Below the pieces are notes generated by a model that saw only the letters and a program-made list of their open reading frames with translations, was not told the DNA's origin and did not search any database. This document shows positions 1-8,533 of a stretch of DNA of 64,000 nt, piece after piece. Source of the DNA: Candidatus Tectimicrobiota bacterium (GTDB taxonomy: Bacteria; Tectomicrobia; Entotheonellia; Entotheonellales; Entotheonellaceae); NCBI GenBank assembly GCA_026005175.1, contig BPKO01000010.1, forward strand, positions 62,001 through 126,000, written 5' to 3'. How positions within the stretch are numbered: position 1 is the first letter of the stretch; the number at the start of each line of letters is the position of its first letter. The translations under genes were made by a program, and so were the position numbers.

Positions 1-772
1 GGCGCTGGCGTACGGCGAGCAGACCCTGGATCTGGGGCGCCGGGCGGGCGATCCGCGCACCCGGGCCATGGGGTTATGGGCTCAGGCCTGGGCCCTGGTC
101 TTCGAGGAGCGTTTTGCCGAGGCTCTGGCCAAAGCAGAAGAAGCGGCACGCCTCTCTCCGCACCCGGTGGATCGGCTGGCGGCGCGCGGAGCGCAGGGTG
201 CCGCCCTGGCCCTCATGGGGCAAAGCCAGGAAGGTCTCGCCCTGCTGGCCGAGGTGCGCCGGCAGCTGGCGGCAGGCGAGCAGATGTTCCTGGCCACCGG
301 CGTCGATGTGCCGTACGGCGCGGCGCAGGTGCTGGCCGGTCACTGGCGGGCCGGGGTGCGCTGGATCCACGAGGCGATGCAGCGCAGCGCCGCCTGGGGC
401 AACACCACGCAGGCGATGCTGGGACACCTCATTCTGGGGGAGATCTACTTGCGCATGGCGCTGAGGCAGGAGCGCCCCCCGCTGGCGGTGCTGTGGCGCA
501 ACCTGGGCTTTGCGCTGCGCACCCTGCCGGTGGCGGCGCGCCTGGCACGCCACCACCTTGAGGAAGCGGTGCGCCAGGGCCGCACCCTTGATATGCCAGG
601 GCATCTGGCACGCGCCCTCTTCGACCTCGGGATGCTCTTTCAGGCCCGCCGGCAGCCGCAGGCAGCCGCGGCTTACCTGCACGAAGCCATGGCCCTGGCC
701 GAGGCTCTGCCCCTCCCCCACCTCAAAGAAAAAGGGGACAGGCTCCTTTTTGCGCACGCCCCAAAAAAGTAG
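1..772 (+). CDS. TPR-repeat C-terminal part of a large regulator (5' truncated)
   Basis: The reading frame is open from the first bases of the window, so the gene starts upstream and only its last ~256 codons are present. The protein is almost entirely alpha-helical TPR-like repeats rich in Ala and Leu (A-x-G-x-A-type helices), with no catalytic motif visible. In this genome the same style of helical tail follows the AAA module of the cyclase at 22821-25917, so this is probably the end of a similar cyclase/AAA/TPR or LuxR-type signalling protein; that is inference. The last ~15 codons and the stop lie inside a REP-like inverted repeat, so the C-terminal KEKGDRLLF tail is repeat-encoded and the native end may have been replaced. 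Confidence 0.6.
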   Translation, partial: ALAYGEQTLDLGRRAGDPRTRAMGLWAQAWALVFEERFAEALAKAEEAARLSPHPVDRLAARGAQGAALALMGQSQEGLALLAEVRRQLAAGEQMFLATGVDVPYGAAQVLAGHWRAGVRWIHEAMQRSAAWGNTTQAMLGHLILGEIYLRMALRQERPPLAVLWRNLGFALRTLPVAARLARHHLEEAVRQGRTLDMPGHLARALFDLGMLFQARRQPQAAAAYLHEAMALAEALPLPHLKEKGDRLLFAHAPKK

Positions 773-786
773 CCTGTCCCCTTTTT
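729..786. repeat. REP-like hairpin with 16-bp perfect arms
   Basis: Positions 729-744 and 771-786 form a perfect 16-bp inverted repeat (arm AAAAAGGGGACAGGCT) around a 26-nt loop that itself has T-rich and A-rich halves able to pair. The right arm plus adjoining A-run (764-786) is the exact reverse complement of the single arm at 48250-48272. The sequence resembles REP elements mobilised by RAYT (TnpA-REP) transposases, whose translations give KRGQATF or KGTGYFF tails. With A/T runs at both ends it could also act as a bidirectional terminator between the TPR gene and the convergent TPP operon. Confidence 0.75.
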
Positions 787-1357
787 ATCCAAGGAGGGCT
801 TGGCGGAAGCGGTACTTGGCCCAGGCGGCGTCGAGGGAGCGCCGAAAAGGCGGCGGGTCGCCCGCCGAGACTTTGAGCAGCACGAACACCGGCCCGGGTG
901 CCTGCCGCAGGAGCGCTGACGCGGCGGCAAGCTCGGCTTCCTGCCACACGGTGCGCACCGTTGGGATGCCGGCCCCGGCGGCCATGGCCGCCAAGTCGAC
1001 ACCCAGCGCGGTGTGGCTCTTCTGGTAGCCGGTCTCGCCGTAGTGGCCGTTGTCGACGCAGAGAATGGCCAAGTTCGAGGGCCGCATCACCGCCACCGTG
1101 GCCAGCGAACCGACGTTCATCAGCAGCTCGCCGTCCCCCGTCACCACCAGCACGCGACGCCGGGGCTGGGCCAGCGCCAGCCCTAGCCCCATCATCGTCG
1201 CACCGCCCATGGCGCCGGCCAGAGCGAAGTAGTTGGCCCGCGGCTCGCAGAGATGGGCCACGTCGCGCGCCGTACCCGCCAGCCCGGCAATGATGAGGAA
1301 GTCGTCGGGGTTGCCAATGAGCTGCGGCACCGCCACCCGGCGGTCAAGCGTGCCCAC
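785..1357 (-). CDS. Split TPP-dependent decarboxylase, TPP-binding (beta) subunit
   Basis: A 190-residue protein equal to the C-terminal TPP-binding domain of the acetolactate synthase/pyruvate decarboxylase family. The diphosphate/Mg motif is visible as GDGELLMNVGSL followed about 25 residues later by the metal-ligand Asn (VDNGHYGETGYQ). Stand-alone beta subunits of this size occur in sulfopyruvate and phosphonopyruvate decarboxylases, with the N-terminal half encoded next door, as here (1400-1915, 42 nt upstream). The substrate is not readable from sequence; a 2-oxoacid is expected. The start is GTG preceded by AAAGGG. It is the last gene of the ilvD-TPP operon and ends facing the REP-like hairpin. 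Confidence 0.85.
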   Translation of the reverse strand: MGTLDRRVAVPQLIGNPDDFLIIAGLAGTARDVAHLCEPRANYFALAGAMGGATMMGLGLALAQPRRRVLVVTGDGELLMNVGSLATVAVMRPSNLAILCVDNGHYGETGYQKSHTALGVDLAAMAAGAGIPTVRTVWQEAELAAASALLRQAPGPVFVLLKVSAGDPPPFRRSLDAAWAKYRFRQALLG

Positions 1358-1399
1358 GGCCGCCCTTTGCTTGTTCCTGCCCCATCGCCCCTTCCTCCC

Positions 1400-1915
1400 T
1401 CAGAAGGGCTTGGCGCCGATGAGGCGCTGGGTGAGCAGCACGGCCACCGCTTGTCCGGTCTTGTACACCATGGTGCAGGCCGCCTGCAGCGTCGCGGGGA
1501 CGTCTTCGGGCCGCTCCACGCGCAGGCAGACAAAGCCACAGGCTTCCAGAATGGGCTGCGCTGCCTGTCCCATGGGCATCTGCCAGGGGTTGCCTTCCCC
1601 AAAGTCACCGCGCATGCTGACCAGCACCAGCATGGGAAACTGCCCGCTCTTGACCAGGGAGAACATGTTGGCGCAGTTGCCCACGCCGCTTGACTGCATG
1701 AGTACCACGCCCCGCGCCCCGCCCAGGTGCGCCCCGGCCAGCAGGGCCACGCCCTCTTCTTCGGTGGTAAGCGGCACGGCGTGGACGTCGGGATCGGCCA
1801 AGGCGCGCGCGATGAGCACCTTGTGCCCGGCGTCGGGAACGTACGCAAACTGCGTCACGTCCCACTCGCGCAAGATGCGGTAAATCTCCTCAGGCCACTT
1901 CGGCTCCTCAGGCAT
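1400..1915 (-). CDS. Split TPP-dependent decarboxylase, PYR-domain (alpha) subunit
   Basis: A 171-residue protein corresponding to the N-terminal (PYR) domain of TPP enzymes. The conserved Glu that activates the TPP aminopyrimidine lies in TTEEEGVALLAGAHLGG. It pairs with the TPP-binding subunit encoded just downstream to form a split 2-oxoacid decarboxylase of the sulfopyruvate/phosphonopyruvate decarboxylase type. The start chosen is the ATG with GAGGAGA upstream; the open frame extends further but into the preceding gene. It starts 16 nt after the stop of the full-length TPP enzyme, so the genes are almost certainly co-transcribed. Family is clear; substrate is unknown. Confidence 0.85.
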   Translation of the reverse strand: MPEEPKWPEEIYRILREWDVTQFAYVPDAGHKVLIARALADPDVHAVPLTTEEEGVALLAGAHLGGARGVVLMQSSGVGNCANMFSLVKSGQFPMLVLVSMRGDFGEGNPWQMPMGQAAQPILEACGFVCLRVERPEDVPATLQAACTMVYKTGQAVAVLLTQRLIGAKPF

Positions 1916-1931
1916 GGCGTTCTCCTCTAAC

Positions 1932-3476
1932 TCACAGCACCGCTTCGATGAGGTAGGGCCCTGGCGCCGCCAGGCCGCGGCGCAGCTGCGCCAGGAGCGT
2001 CTCGCAGTCGGTCGCGCGCGCGGCCGGCACGCCCATCGCCTTGGCCATGGCCACCCAGTCGAGGGTGGGGCGGTCGATGTCGAGCATGTGGCGTGCTTTG
2101 ACCCCGGGACTGCCGGCCCCCACATTGGCAAATTCGCCCTTGAGGATCTGGTAAGTGCGGTTGGCCCAGATGACCACGGTGACGTCGAGTCCCTCACGCG
2201 CCATGGTCCACAGGGCCTGCACCGTGTACATGGCGCTGCCATCGCCCACCAGGGCGAGCACTTTGCGCTGCGGGCAGGCAATGGCAGCGCCGATGGCCAC
2301 CGGCAGGCCGTAGCCGATGGAGCCGCCCATATTTTGCAGCCAGTCGTGCGGTGGCGCCCCGGCGGTAAGGGGAAAGAAGCCGCGGCCGGTGGTTACCGAC
2401 TCGTCCACGACGATGGCCTGCTCGGGCAAGGCGTGGGCCAGCACCGCGCCGGCCCCCTCCGGGGTGAGGGGGCCGGTGGGCAGAGGTGGCCGCCAGGGCG
2501 GCTGCAAGGGAGCCTGGCGGCGCTGCGCCCCCACGGCATCGGCCAGGCGGGCCAGCGCATCGAGAGCGTCTTCGGCCGGGGTGGCCAGGGTATGAAAGGT
2601 ACACCCCGGCGGGGTGAGCACGCTGGGGCGGTCGGGATAGGCGAAAAAGGCCACCGGCGGCCGCGCAGCCACGAGCACGACACGCTGTACGTCTTTGAGC
2701 AAGGCCACCGCCTGCGGTACCGGGAATGGCACGCGCTCTACTGCCACACGGCCGGCACCACGTTGCAAGCGGGCGTTGGCCATCTGCGCCAGAAGGCGGG
2801 CACCGGTGTGGCGGGCAATCGCCCCGGCCCAGGTCAGCCCCTCTTCCCACACCGCCTGGCCGCCAAGCAGCAATAGGGCCCCTTTGCCCGGGCGGAGCAA
2901 GGCGGCGGCCTGGCGCACCGCCTCCTCGCTCACCCGCGCCCGCGGCGGCACCGGCGGCAGCGGCGCCGGCCCACTGCCTTCGCCCCAGGCGGCGTCGCCA
3001 GGCAGGACGAGGGTGGCAATGTGTCCAGGGGGCGTGGCGGCCACCGCAATCGCCTCGGCGCCATCGGCTGCCACCTTGCGCGCCTCGGTGGCGGTGCGCA
3101 CCCAGTGCGACACCGGCCGCGCAATGCCCTCGATGTCGGCCGTCAAGGGCGCATCGTACTGCAAGTGATAGGTGGCATGCTCGCCAACGATGTTGACGAT
3201 ACCCGAGCTCGCCTTGCGCGCGTTGTGCAAGTTGGCCAGGCCGTTGCCCAGCCCTGGCCCCAGGTGCAGCAGCGTCGCAGCCGGCCACTGCGCCATGCGC
3301 CAGTAGCCGTCGGCAGCGCCGGTGACCACGCCCTCAAAGAGGCCCAGAACGCAGCGCATGCCCTCCACGCGGTCCAGGGCAGCCACGAAGTGCATTTCCG
3401 AGGTGCCGGGATTGGTAAAGCAGACGGTGACCCCAGCGGCCACCAGGGTGCGAACCAGACTTTCGGCGCCGTTCAT
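1932..3476 (-). CDS. Acetolactate synthase-like full-length TPP enzyme
   Basis: 514 residues with the three-domain architecture of acetolactate synthase/benzoylformate decarboxylase enzymes: an N-terminal PYR domain with the catalytic Glu near residue 48 (GLFEGVVTGAADGY), a central domain, and a C-terminal TPP domain with GDGSAMYTVQAL from about residue 411 and Asn in WANRTYQIL. It carboligates or decarboxylates a 2-oxoacid. No regulatory small subunit (IlvH/IlvN) is next to it, which argues for a catabolic or specialised role rather than classic IlvB. It lies 21 nt downstream of ilvD and 16 nt upstream of the split TPP subunits, in one operon. Confidence 0.85.
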   Translation of the reverse strand: MNGAESLVRTLVAAGVTVCFTNPGTSEMHFVAALDRVEGMRCVLGLFEGVVTGAADGYWRMAQWPAATLLHLGPGLGNGLANLHNARKASSGIVNIVGEHATYHLQYDAPLTADIEGIARPVSHWVRTATEARKVAADGAEAIAVAATPPGHIATLVLPGDAAWGEGSGPAPLPPVPPRARVSEEAVRQAAALLRPGKGALLLLGGQAVWEEGLTWAGAIARHTGARLLAQMANARLQRGAGRVAVERVPFPVPQAVALLKDVQRVVLVAARPPVAFFAYPDRPSVLTPPGCTFHTLATPAEDALDALARLADAVGAQRRQAPLQPPWRPPLPTGPLTPEGAGAVLAHALPEQAIVVDESVTTGRGFFPLTAGAPPHDWLQNMGGSIGYGLPVAIGAAIACPQRKVLALVGDGSAMYTVQALWTMAREGLDVTVVIWANRTYQILKGEFANVGAGSPGVKARHMLDIDRPTLDWVAMAKAMGVPAARATDCETLLAQLRRGLAAPGPYLIEAVL

Positions 3477-3497
3477 TGCCCGCGCTCTCCTGCCGGG

Positions 3498-5174
3498 TTA
3501 GGCATCGGTGACGCAGCCCTCGGCGGCGCTGCTCACCGTCTTGATGTAGCGGTAGAGGGTGCCACGCGTGGCCTTGTAAGGCGGCATGCGCCACTCGGCA
3601 CGGCGCCGCGCCAGCTCCTCGTCGCTCAGGGCCACGTCGATGCGGTTGGTTTTGGCATCGATGGTGATGAGGTCGCCGTCGCGCACCAGGGCAATGGGGC
3701 CGCCTTCTTGTGCCTCGGGGGTGATGTGGCCGATGATAAAGCCGTGCGAGCCGCCCGAGAAGCGGCCGTCGGTGAGCAGGGCCACGTCGCCGGCCAGGCC
3801 GGCGCCCACCAGGGCCGAGGTGGGCGTCAGCATCTCCGGCATGCCCGGGCCGCCTTTGGGTCCCTCGTAGCGAATGACGATGACCTCGCCCTTGCGGATC
3901 TCGCCGCGCTCCAGGGCACGCAGCATCTCCTCCTCGGCGTCGAAAACGTGCGCCGGGCCGGTAAACGACAGCCCTTCCTTGCCGGTGATTTTGGCCACCG
4001 CCCCGCCCGGTGCCAGGTTGCCGCGCAGAATGCGGATGTGACCGGTTTCCTTGATGGGCGCAGACAGGGGGCGGATAATCTCCTGCCCGGGGCGCAGGCC
4101 GGGCAGCGGCCGCAGATTTTCTGCCAGCGTCTGTCCGGTGACGGTGAGGCAGTCGCCGTGCAGGAAGCCATGCTCCAGCAAGTACTTCATCACGGCCGGC
4201 GTGCCGCCCACGTGGTGCAAGTCCTCCATGACGTAGCGGCCGCTGGGCTTGAGGTCGGCCAGGTAAGGTACGCGGTCGCTTACTGCCTGAAAGTCGTCGA
4301 GACTCAGGGGCACGTCCACGGCACGGGCCATGGCCATGAGGTGCAGCACGGCGTTGGTCGACCCTCCCAGGGCCATGACCATGACCATGGCGTTTTCAAA
4401 CGCCTCGCGTGTCATGATGTCGCGTGGCTTAAGATCAAGCTCCAGCAAGCGGCGAATGGCGTGGCCGGCTCGCACGCATTCTTCGAGCTTGGCCGGGTCG
4501 GTGGCCGGCGTGGAGGAGCTATAGGGCAAAGCCATGCCCATGGCCTCGATGGCCACGGCCATGGTATTGGCCGTGTACATGCCGCCGCAGGCGCCAGGTC
4601 CAGGGCAGGCATGGCGCACGATTTGCTGGCGCTCGGCGTCGCTGATCGTGCCGGCGAGGTACTCGCCATAACTCTGGAAGGCCGACACGATGTCGAGCGT
4701 CTTGTCGCCGTAGCGCCCGGGGCGAATGGTGCCGCCGTAGACCATGAGCGCCGGGCGATTGAGCCGCCCCATGGCCATCACCACGCCCGGCATGTTCTTG
4801 TCGCAGCCGGCAATCGCCACCAGGGCGTCGTACCACTGCGCGGCCATCACCGTCTCGATGGAGTCGGCGATGAGGTCGCGCGACTGCAAAGAGTAGCACA
4901 TGCCACGGGTGCCCATGGAGATGCCGTCGGAAACGCCGATGGTGTTAAAGCGCAGGCCCACCAGGCCGGCTGCCACCACCCCCTCTTTGACCTTGGCGGC
5001 CAGGTCGAGGAGGTGCATGTTGCAGGGGTTGCCCTCGTACCAGACGCTGGCAATGCCTACCTGGGCCTTGTGCATATCTTCTTCGCTGAGGCCAATGGCA
5101 TAGAGCATGGCCTGCGAGGCCCCTTGCCAACGGGGCTGGGTGATGGTGGCGCTGTAGCGGTTGAGCTGAGCCAT
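3498..5174 (-). CDS. ilvD: Dihydroxy-acid dehydratase
   Basis: 558 residues, normal for IlvD/Edd family dehydratases. It dehydrates 2,3-dihydroxy-3-methylbutanoate/pentanoate to 2-oxoacids in valine and isoleucine synthesis. Iron-sulfur cluster cysteines are visible at about 51 (GNPCNMHL), 124 (AGCDKNMPG) and 196 ([14 protein letters not shown]), and the C-terminal half has the characteristic [15 protein letters not shown] segment. The match to true DHAD is stronger than to sugar-acid dehydratases. It is the first gene of a four-gene minus-strand operon with three TPP-enzyme genes, and a TTGACA-type promoter lies directly upstream. Confidence 0.95.
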   Translation of the reverse strand: MAQLNRYSATITQPRWQGASQAMLYAIGLSEEDMHKAQVGIASVWYEGNPCNMHLLDLAAKVKEGVVAAGLVGLRFNTIGVSDGISMGTRGMCYSLQSRDLIADSIETVMAAQWYDALVAIAGCDKNMPGVVMAMGRLNRPALMVYGGTIRPGRYGDKTLDIVSAFQSYGEYLAGTISDAERQQIVRHACPGPGACGGMYTANTMAVAIEAMGMALPYSSSTPATDPAKLEECVRAGHAIRRLLELDLKPRDIMTREAFENAMVMVMALGGSTNAVLHLMAMARAVDVPLSLDDFQAVSDRVPYLADLKPSGRYVMEDLHHVGGTPAVMKYLLEHGFLHGDCLTVTGQTLAENLRPLPGLRPGQEIIRPLSAPIKETGHIRILRGNLAPGGAVAKITGKEGLSFTGPAHVFDAEEEMLRALERGEIRKGEVIVIRYEGPKGGPGMPEMLTPTSALVGAGLAGDVALLTDGRFSGGSHGFIIGHITPEAQEGGPIALVRDGDLITIDAKTNRIDVALSDEELARRRAEWRMPPYKATRGTLYRYIKTVSSAAEGCVTDA

Positions 5175-5227
5175 AGCAACTCCTCACCTGCGGGCGTACG
5201 CCGCCCCTGGGACGTATACTCTGCGGT

Positions 5228-5256
5228 AGCCTACGCCGTTTGCCGGCGCCTGTCAA
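5228..5256 (-). promoter_or_regulatory. Sigma70-like promoter of the ilvD operon
   Basis: On the minus strand a perfect -35 TTGACA (plus-strand 5251-5256) is followed by 17 nt and TAGGCT (5228-5233), a weak -10. This places the start of transcription about 45 nt upstream of the ilvD ATG. The same TTGACA-17-TAnnnT pattern recurs in front of other operons in this window. Confidence 0.5.
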
Positions 5257-5286
5257 ACCCCGCTTCTCCCTCGGAGGACTGCGGCC

Positions 5287-6267
5287 ATGTTCCACGTGCT
5301 GATTACTGCCCGTGCCTTTGCCGTCGATCCTGAGCCCTTGGAGGTGCTGCGCCGCCATGGCGGCGTGCTCCTGCACCCAGAGCGCGATTGGAGCCAGGGC
5401 GATGCCACCGTCTCGGAAGCCGAAGCGGGCCAGCTGCTGCGCGACGCCGATGCCGCCATCGTCTCGGCCTTGCCGCTTACCGCCGCGGTGCTGGCTGCCG
5501 CGCCGCGCCTCAAGGTGATTGCCATTCGCGGCGTCGGCTACGATTCGGTGGACGTGGCAGCAGCCACAGCGCGTGGCATCCCGGTAGTGGTGGCGCCGGG
5601 GTTTACCGAAAGCGTGGCCGACTACGTCTTTGCCCTCATGCTGGCGGTGATGCGCCGGGTGGTGGAGGCGGATCGCCTGGTGCGGCAGGGGCGCTGGGAG
5701 GTGCGGGTGAGCACCGACGTGTGGCGCAAGACGCTGGGGATCGTAGGGCTGGGGCGCATCGGCAAGGCGGTGGCGCGGCGGGCACGCGGCTTCGAGATGC
5801 GGGTGCTGGCCACCGACGTGGTGCAGGACGCCGCCTTTGCCGCGCAGTACGGCGTGACCTATGTGCCGCTCGACGAGCTGCTGCAGCAGGCCGACATCGT
5901 GTCGCTCCATGCCCCGCTTACCCCCCAGACGCGCCATCTTCTCGATGCGCGGGCACTGCGGCTGCTCAAGCCCACAGCCGTGCTGATCAACACCGCGCGC
6001 GGGGATCTGGTGGACGAGGCAGCGCTGGTGGCGGCGCTGCGTGAGGGACGGCTGTCGGGTGCCGCCCTTGACGTCTTTCACCACGAGCCGCTGCCTGCCA
6101 GCCCCCTGCGCGAGCTCGACAACGTTATCCTTTCTCCACACCTGGCGGCGTATAGCCGGGAAGGACTGCGTGCGGCGGGCCTACTGGCCGCGCAAGCGGT
6201 GGTGACGGTGCTGGCCGGCCGGCGCCCTGCCGCCGAGGTGCTGGTCAATCCGCAAGTGTATCAGTGA
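5287..6267 (+). CDS. NAD(P)-dependent D-2-hydroxyacid dehydrogenase
   Basis: 326 residues. A Rossmann motif GLGRIGKAVARRA starts near residue 156. The family's catalytic Arg (INTARGDLVDEAAL), Glu and His (DVFHHEPLP, SPHLAAYS) are all present in order. It resembles the phosphoglycerate dehydrogenase/C-terminal-binding-protein branch and should interconvert a 2-oxoacid with a D-2-hydroxyacid; the substrate cannot be read. The start ATG follows CGGAGGAC. It is transcribed divergently from ilvD and converges on the amine oxidase gene, overlapping its stop region by 7 nt. Confidence 0.9.
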   Translation: MFHVLITARAFAVDPEPLEVLRRHGGVLLHPERDWSQGDATVSEAEAGQLLRDADAAIVSALPLTAAVLAAAPRLKVIAIRGVGYDSVDVAAATARGIPVVVAPGFTESVADYVFALMLAVMRRVVEADRLVRQGRWEVRVSTDVWRKTLGIVGLGRIGKAVARRARGFEMRVLATDVVQDAAFAAQYGVTYVPLDELLQQADIVSLHAPLTPQTRHLLDARALRLLKPTAVLINTARGDLVDEAALVAALREGRLSGAALDVFHHEPLPASPLRELDNVILSPHLAAYSREGLRAAGLLAAQAVVTVLAGRRPAAEVLVNPQVYQ

Positions 6268-7523
6268 GGCCGCACCAGGCGCAGCACCCGCCGTGCGGCT
6301 CGCCGCCCCGAGAGGTAGGCGCCGTGCACGGTGCTCGGGTAGCGACGGTGCGTGGCCTCGCCGGCTAGGTGGAGGCGGGGGCTAACCGGCACGGCCAGGG
6401 CGTCGTAGTCGGCGCCGCAGGCGCCTGCCGGCAGGTGGGAGTAGGCGCCGCGGGCATAGGGATCACTGCCCCAGCGCGTCACCCGGGTGTGGACGGGGTC
6501 GGGCAGGCCAGGGCCGAGCAGGCGCCGCAGGGTGCGCATGGCCCAGGCCACCGCCTCGGCGTCGTCGGCGTCTTCCAGGGCCTGCGCCTGGCGCCCCGCC
6601 ACCCAGCCCACGAGCACCGGGGCACCGAGGTGCGGCAGCAGGCTGCTGAAGCCGGCCAGCTCGCCGGGGCGGCGGTCGGGGTTGGCCAGGTGCTCGCCCG
6701 CCGCCGGCCAGCAAGGCCGGGCAAAGACCAGCACCACCTTGTCGAGGACGCCCATGCCCAAGCGGGCGATGGCGCGCTGCTGGCGCGCCGGCAGCGGGGG
6801 CACAAAGCGGACGCTCCCGGCTTTCAGCACCCCCAGGGGCAAGGTGACAATCGCCGCCGCCGCGCGGTACGTCGCCTGCGTGCTCTCCACCCATACCCCC
6901 TCGGGAGTCCATTCTACCTGCCGCACCGCTTCCCCAAGCCGGACCTCGAGTCCCCGTGCCAGCCGCTGCACAAGGGCGTCATAGCCGTCGAGCAGCACCA
7001 GGTCCGGCCCCGGCAAGTCGAGGTCCTGGTCCCAGTGGCGGGCTGAGAGGCAAGCGGCGTCGGTGCCCATCACCAGGCTGAGCCAGTCCAGGCCGAGACG
7101 GACGCTGCGCAGCTGCGACGGGCAGCCGGCCACCAGGCGTTGCAGCGCCTCGCCCAGGGGCAAGTCCCTCTCCTGGTGCCAGGCCAGTTCCTGCGCCCGC
7201 GCCAGCAGGCACGGAAAGGCTTGCTCCAAAAGCGCAGGCACCTCGGCCGCGGTAGGCAAGGCGATAAAGGGGTGCGTGGTGGGCGCAGTACGCAAGCGCC
7301 AGCGCCGCGCCAGCGCCGCAATCGGATTGCGGTACGCGCCGTGGATCCAGTGGGCGCCCAGCTCCACGGGAAAGCCCAGCGCGCGGTCGGTGTGAATGCG
7401 GCCGCCAAGGCGGTGGCGGGCTTCCAAGACCACGACCGCGCCGCCGGCGTCGTGAAGTGTCCGCGCTGCCGCCAAGCCGGCAATGCCGGCGCCAATGACC
7501 ACGGTGTCCGTGTGGTGTGTCAT
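6261..7523 (-). CDS. Flavin-dependent amine oxidase (monoamine oxidase family)
   Basis: 420 residues. The N-terminal FAD dinucleotide-binding motif GAGIAGLAAARTL occupies residues 11-23 and is followed by the family's second motif VLEARHRLGGRIHT. The C-terminal FAD contact is LHLAGEATHRRYPSTVHGAYLSGRRAA, typical of spermine/lysine-specific-demethylase-like amine oxidases. There is no signal peptide, so it should be cytoplasmic. Its substrate amine is unknown. The ATG has only a weak ribosome site, so the exact start is less certain than the family. It overlaps the convergent dehydrogenase by 7 nt. Confidence 0.9.
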   Translation of the reverse strand: MTHHTDTVVIGAGIAGLAAARTLHDAGGAVVVLEARHRLGGRIHTDRALGFPVELGAHWIHGAYRNPIAALARRWRLRTAPTTHPFIALPTAAEVPALLEQAFPCLLARAQELAWHQERDLPLGEALQRLVAGCPSQLRSVRLGLDWLSLVMGTDAACLSARHWDQDLDLPGPDLVLLDGYDALVQRLARGLEVRLGEAVRQVEWTPEGVWVESTQATYRAAAAIVTLPLGVLKAGSVRFVPPLPARQQRAIARLGMGVLDKVVLVFARPCWPAAGEHLANPDRRPGELAGFSSLLPHLGAPVLVGWVAGRQAQALEDADDAEAVAWAMRTLRRLLGPGLPDPVHTRVTRWGSDPYARGAYSHLPAGACGADYDALAVPVSPRLHLAGEATHRRYPSTVHGAYLSGRRAARRVLRLVRPH

Positions 7524-7623
7524 AACGCAATGCAGTCCTTCTTTTGTCTGTACAGCACCGCCGGCGCGACGTCAAGCCGGCGCGTTGCAAGAGACGGCGG
7601 CTGTCGGGTACAGTAAGCACTCT

Positions 7624-8523
7624 GTGGACCAGAACGTCTCGCAGCCCCAGCAAACGCGGGCCTACCTCTACGGGCTCAGCGCCGTGCTGCTGTGGTCGAC
7701 GGTGGCCAGCGCGTTCAAGCTCTCGCTGCGCTACCTCGAGCCGCTGCAGCTGCTGCTGTACGCCAACGCCGTGTCGTTGCTGGTGCTGGGGCTGGTCCTG
7801 CTCTGGCAAGGCAACGCCGGGGAGCTCTGGCGCTACCGCCGCCCGCAGTACCTGCGCTCGCTCGCGCTGGGCTTCCTCAACCCGTTTCTCTACTACCTGG
7901 TGCTGTTTAAGGCTTACGAGTTGCTGCCGGCGCAGGAAGCGCAGCCCCTCAATTACACCTGGGCCTTCACCCTGGCGCTGCTTTCGGTGCCGCTGCTGCG
8001 GCAGCCGCTGCGCGGGTGGGACCTGCTGGCAGGCGCGGTGAGCTATGCCGGGGTGGTGGTCATCGCCACCCGCGGCGACGTCTTCCGCCTGCGCTTTTCT
8101 GACCCCCTGGGCGTGGCGTTGGCCCTGGGCAGCACGGTGATCTGGGCCCTGTACTGGATCTACAACACCCGAGACGACCGCGAGGCGGTGGCGGCGCTGT
8201 TTCTCAACTTTCTCTGTGCCCTGCCCATGGTGCTGCTGGCCTGCTGGCTGCTCTCCGTGCCCCTGCGGGTTCATCCTTACGGGCTGCTGGGCGCGGCGTA
8301 CGTGGGCATCTGCGAGATGGGCATCACCTTTGTCTGCTGGCTGCGGGCCTTGCGCCTGGCCGCCGCCGCGGCACGCATCGGCTATCTGATTTTTCTCTCG
8401 CCGCTGCTGTCGCTGCTGTTCATTCACCTGCTGGTGGGAGAAACCATCCGGCCGTCCACCCTGGTCGGGCTGGGGCTCATCCTCACGGGGCTGTTGCTAC
8501 AGCGCCGCCGCTCGCCGGCCTGA
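7624..8523 (+). CDS. EamA/DMT-superfamily transporter
   Basis: About 299 residues and nearly all membrane helix, forming the ten-helix duplicated EamA fold of drug/metabolite exporters (for example LYGLSAVLLWSTVASAFKLSL at the first helix, VGLGLILTGLLL at the last). The substrate is unknown; these are often amino-acid or metabolite effluxers. I chose the GTG at 7624 because upstream codons overlap the divergent amine oxidase gene and are not hydrophobic. There is no strong Shine-Dalgarno. A TACAGT -10-like box lies 9 nt before this GTG, so the mRNA may be nearly leaderless. Its stop is 10 nt from the convergent rmuC stop. Confidence 0.85.
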   Translation: MDQNVSQPQQTRAYLYGLSAVLLWSTVASAFKLSLRYLEPLQLLLYANAVSLLVLGLVLLWQGNAGELWRYRRPQYLRSLALGFLNPFLYYLVLFKAYELLPAQEAQPLNYTWAFTLALLSVPLLRQPLRGWDLLAGAVSYAGVVVIATRGDVFRLRFSDPLGVALALGSTVIWALYWIYNTRDDREAVAALFLNFLCALPMVLLACWLLSVPLRVHPYGLLGAAYVGICEMGITFVCWLRALRLAAAAARIGYLIFLSPLLSLLFIHLLVGETIRPSTLVGLGLILTGLLLQRRRSPA

Positions 8524-8533
8524 GAAAAGATCG

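Noticed and set aside
3021-5333. 770-codon open frame on the plus strand over ilvD and its neighbours
   Set aside because: It is antisense to ilvD and the TPP-enzyme gene, has no ribosome site or protein-like composition, and results from high GC.
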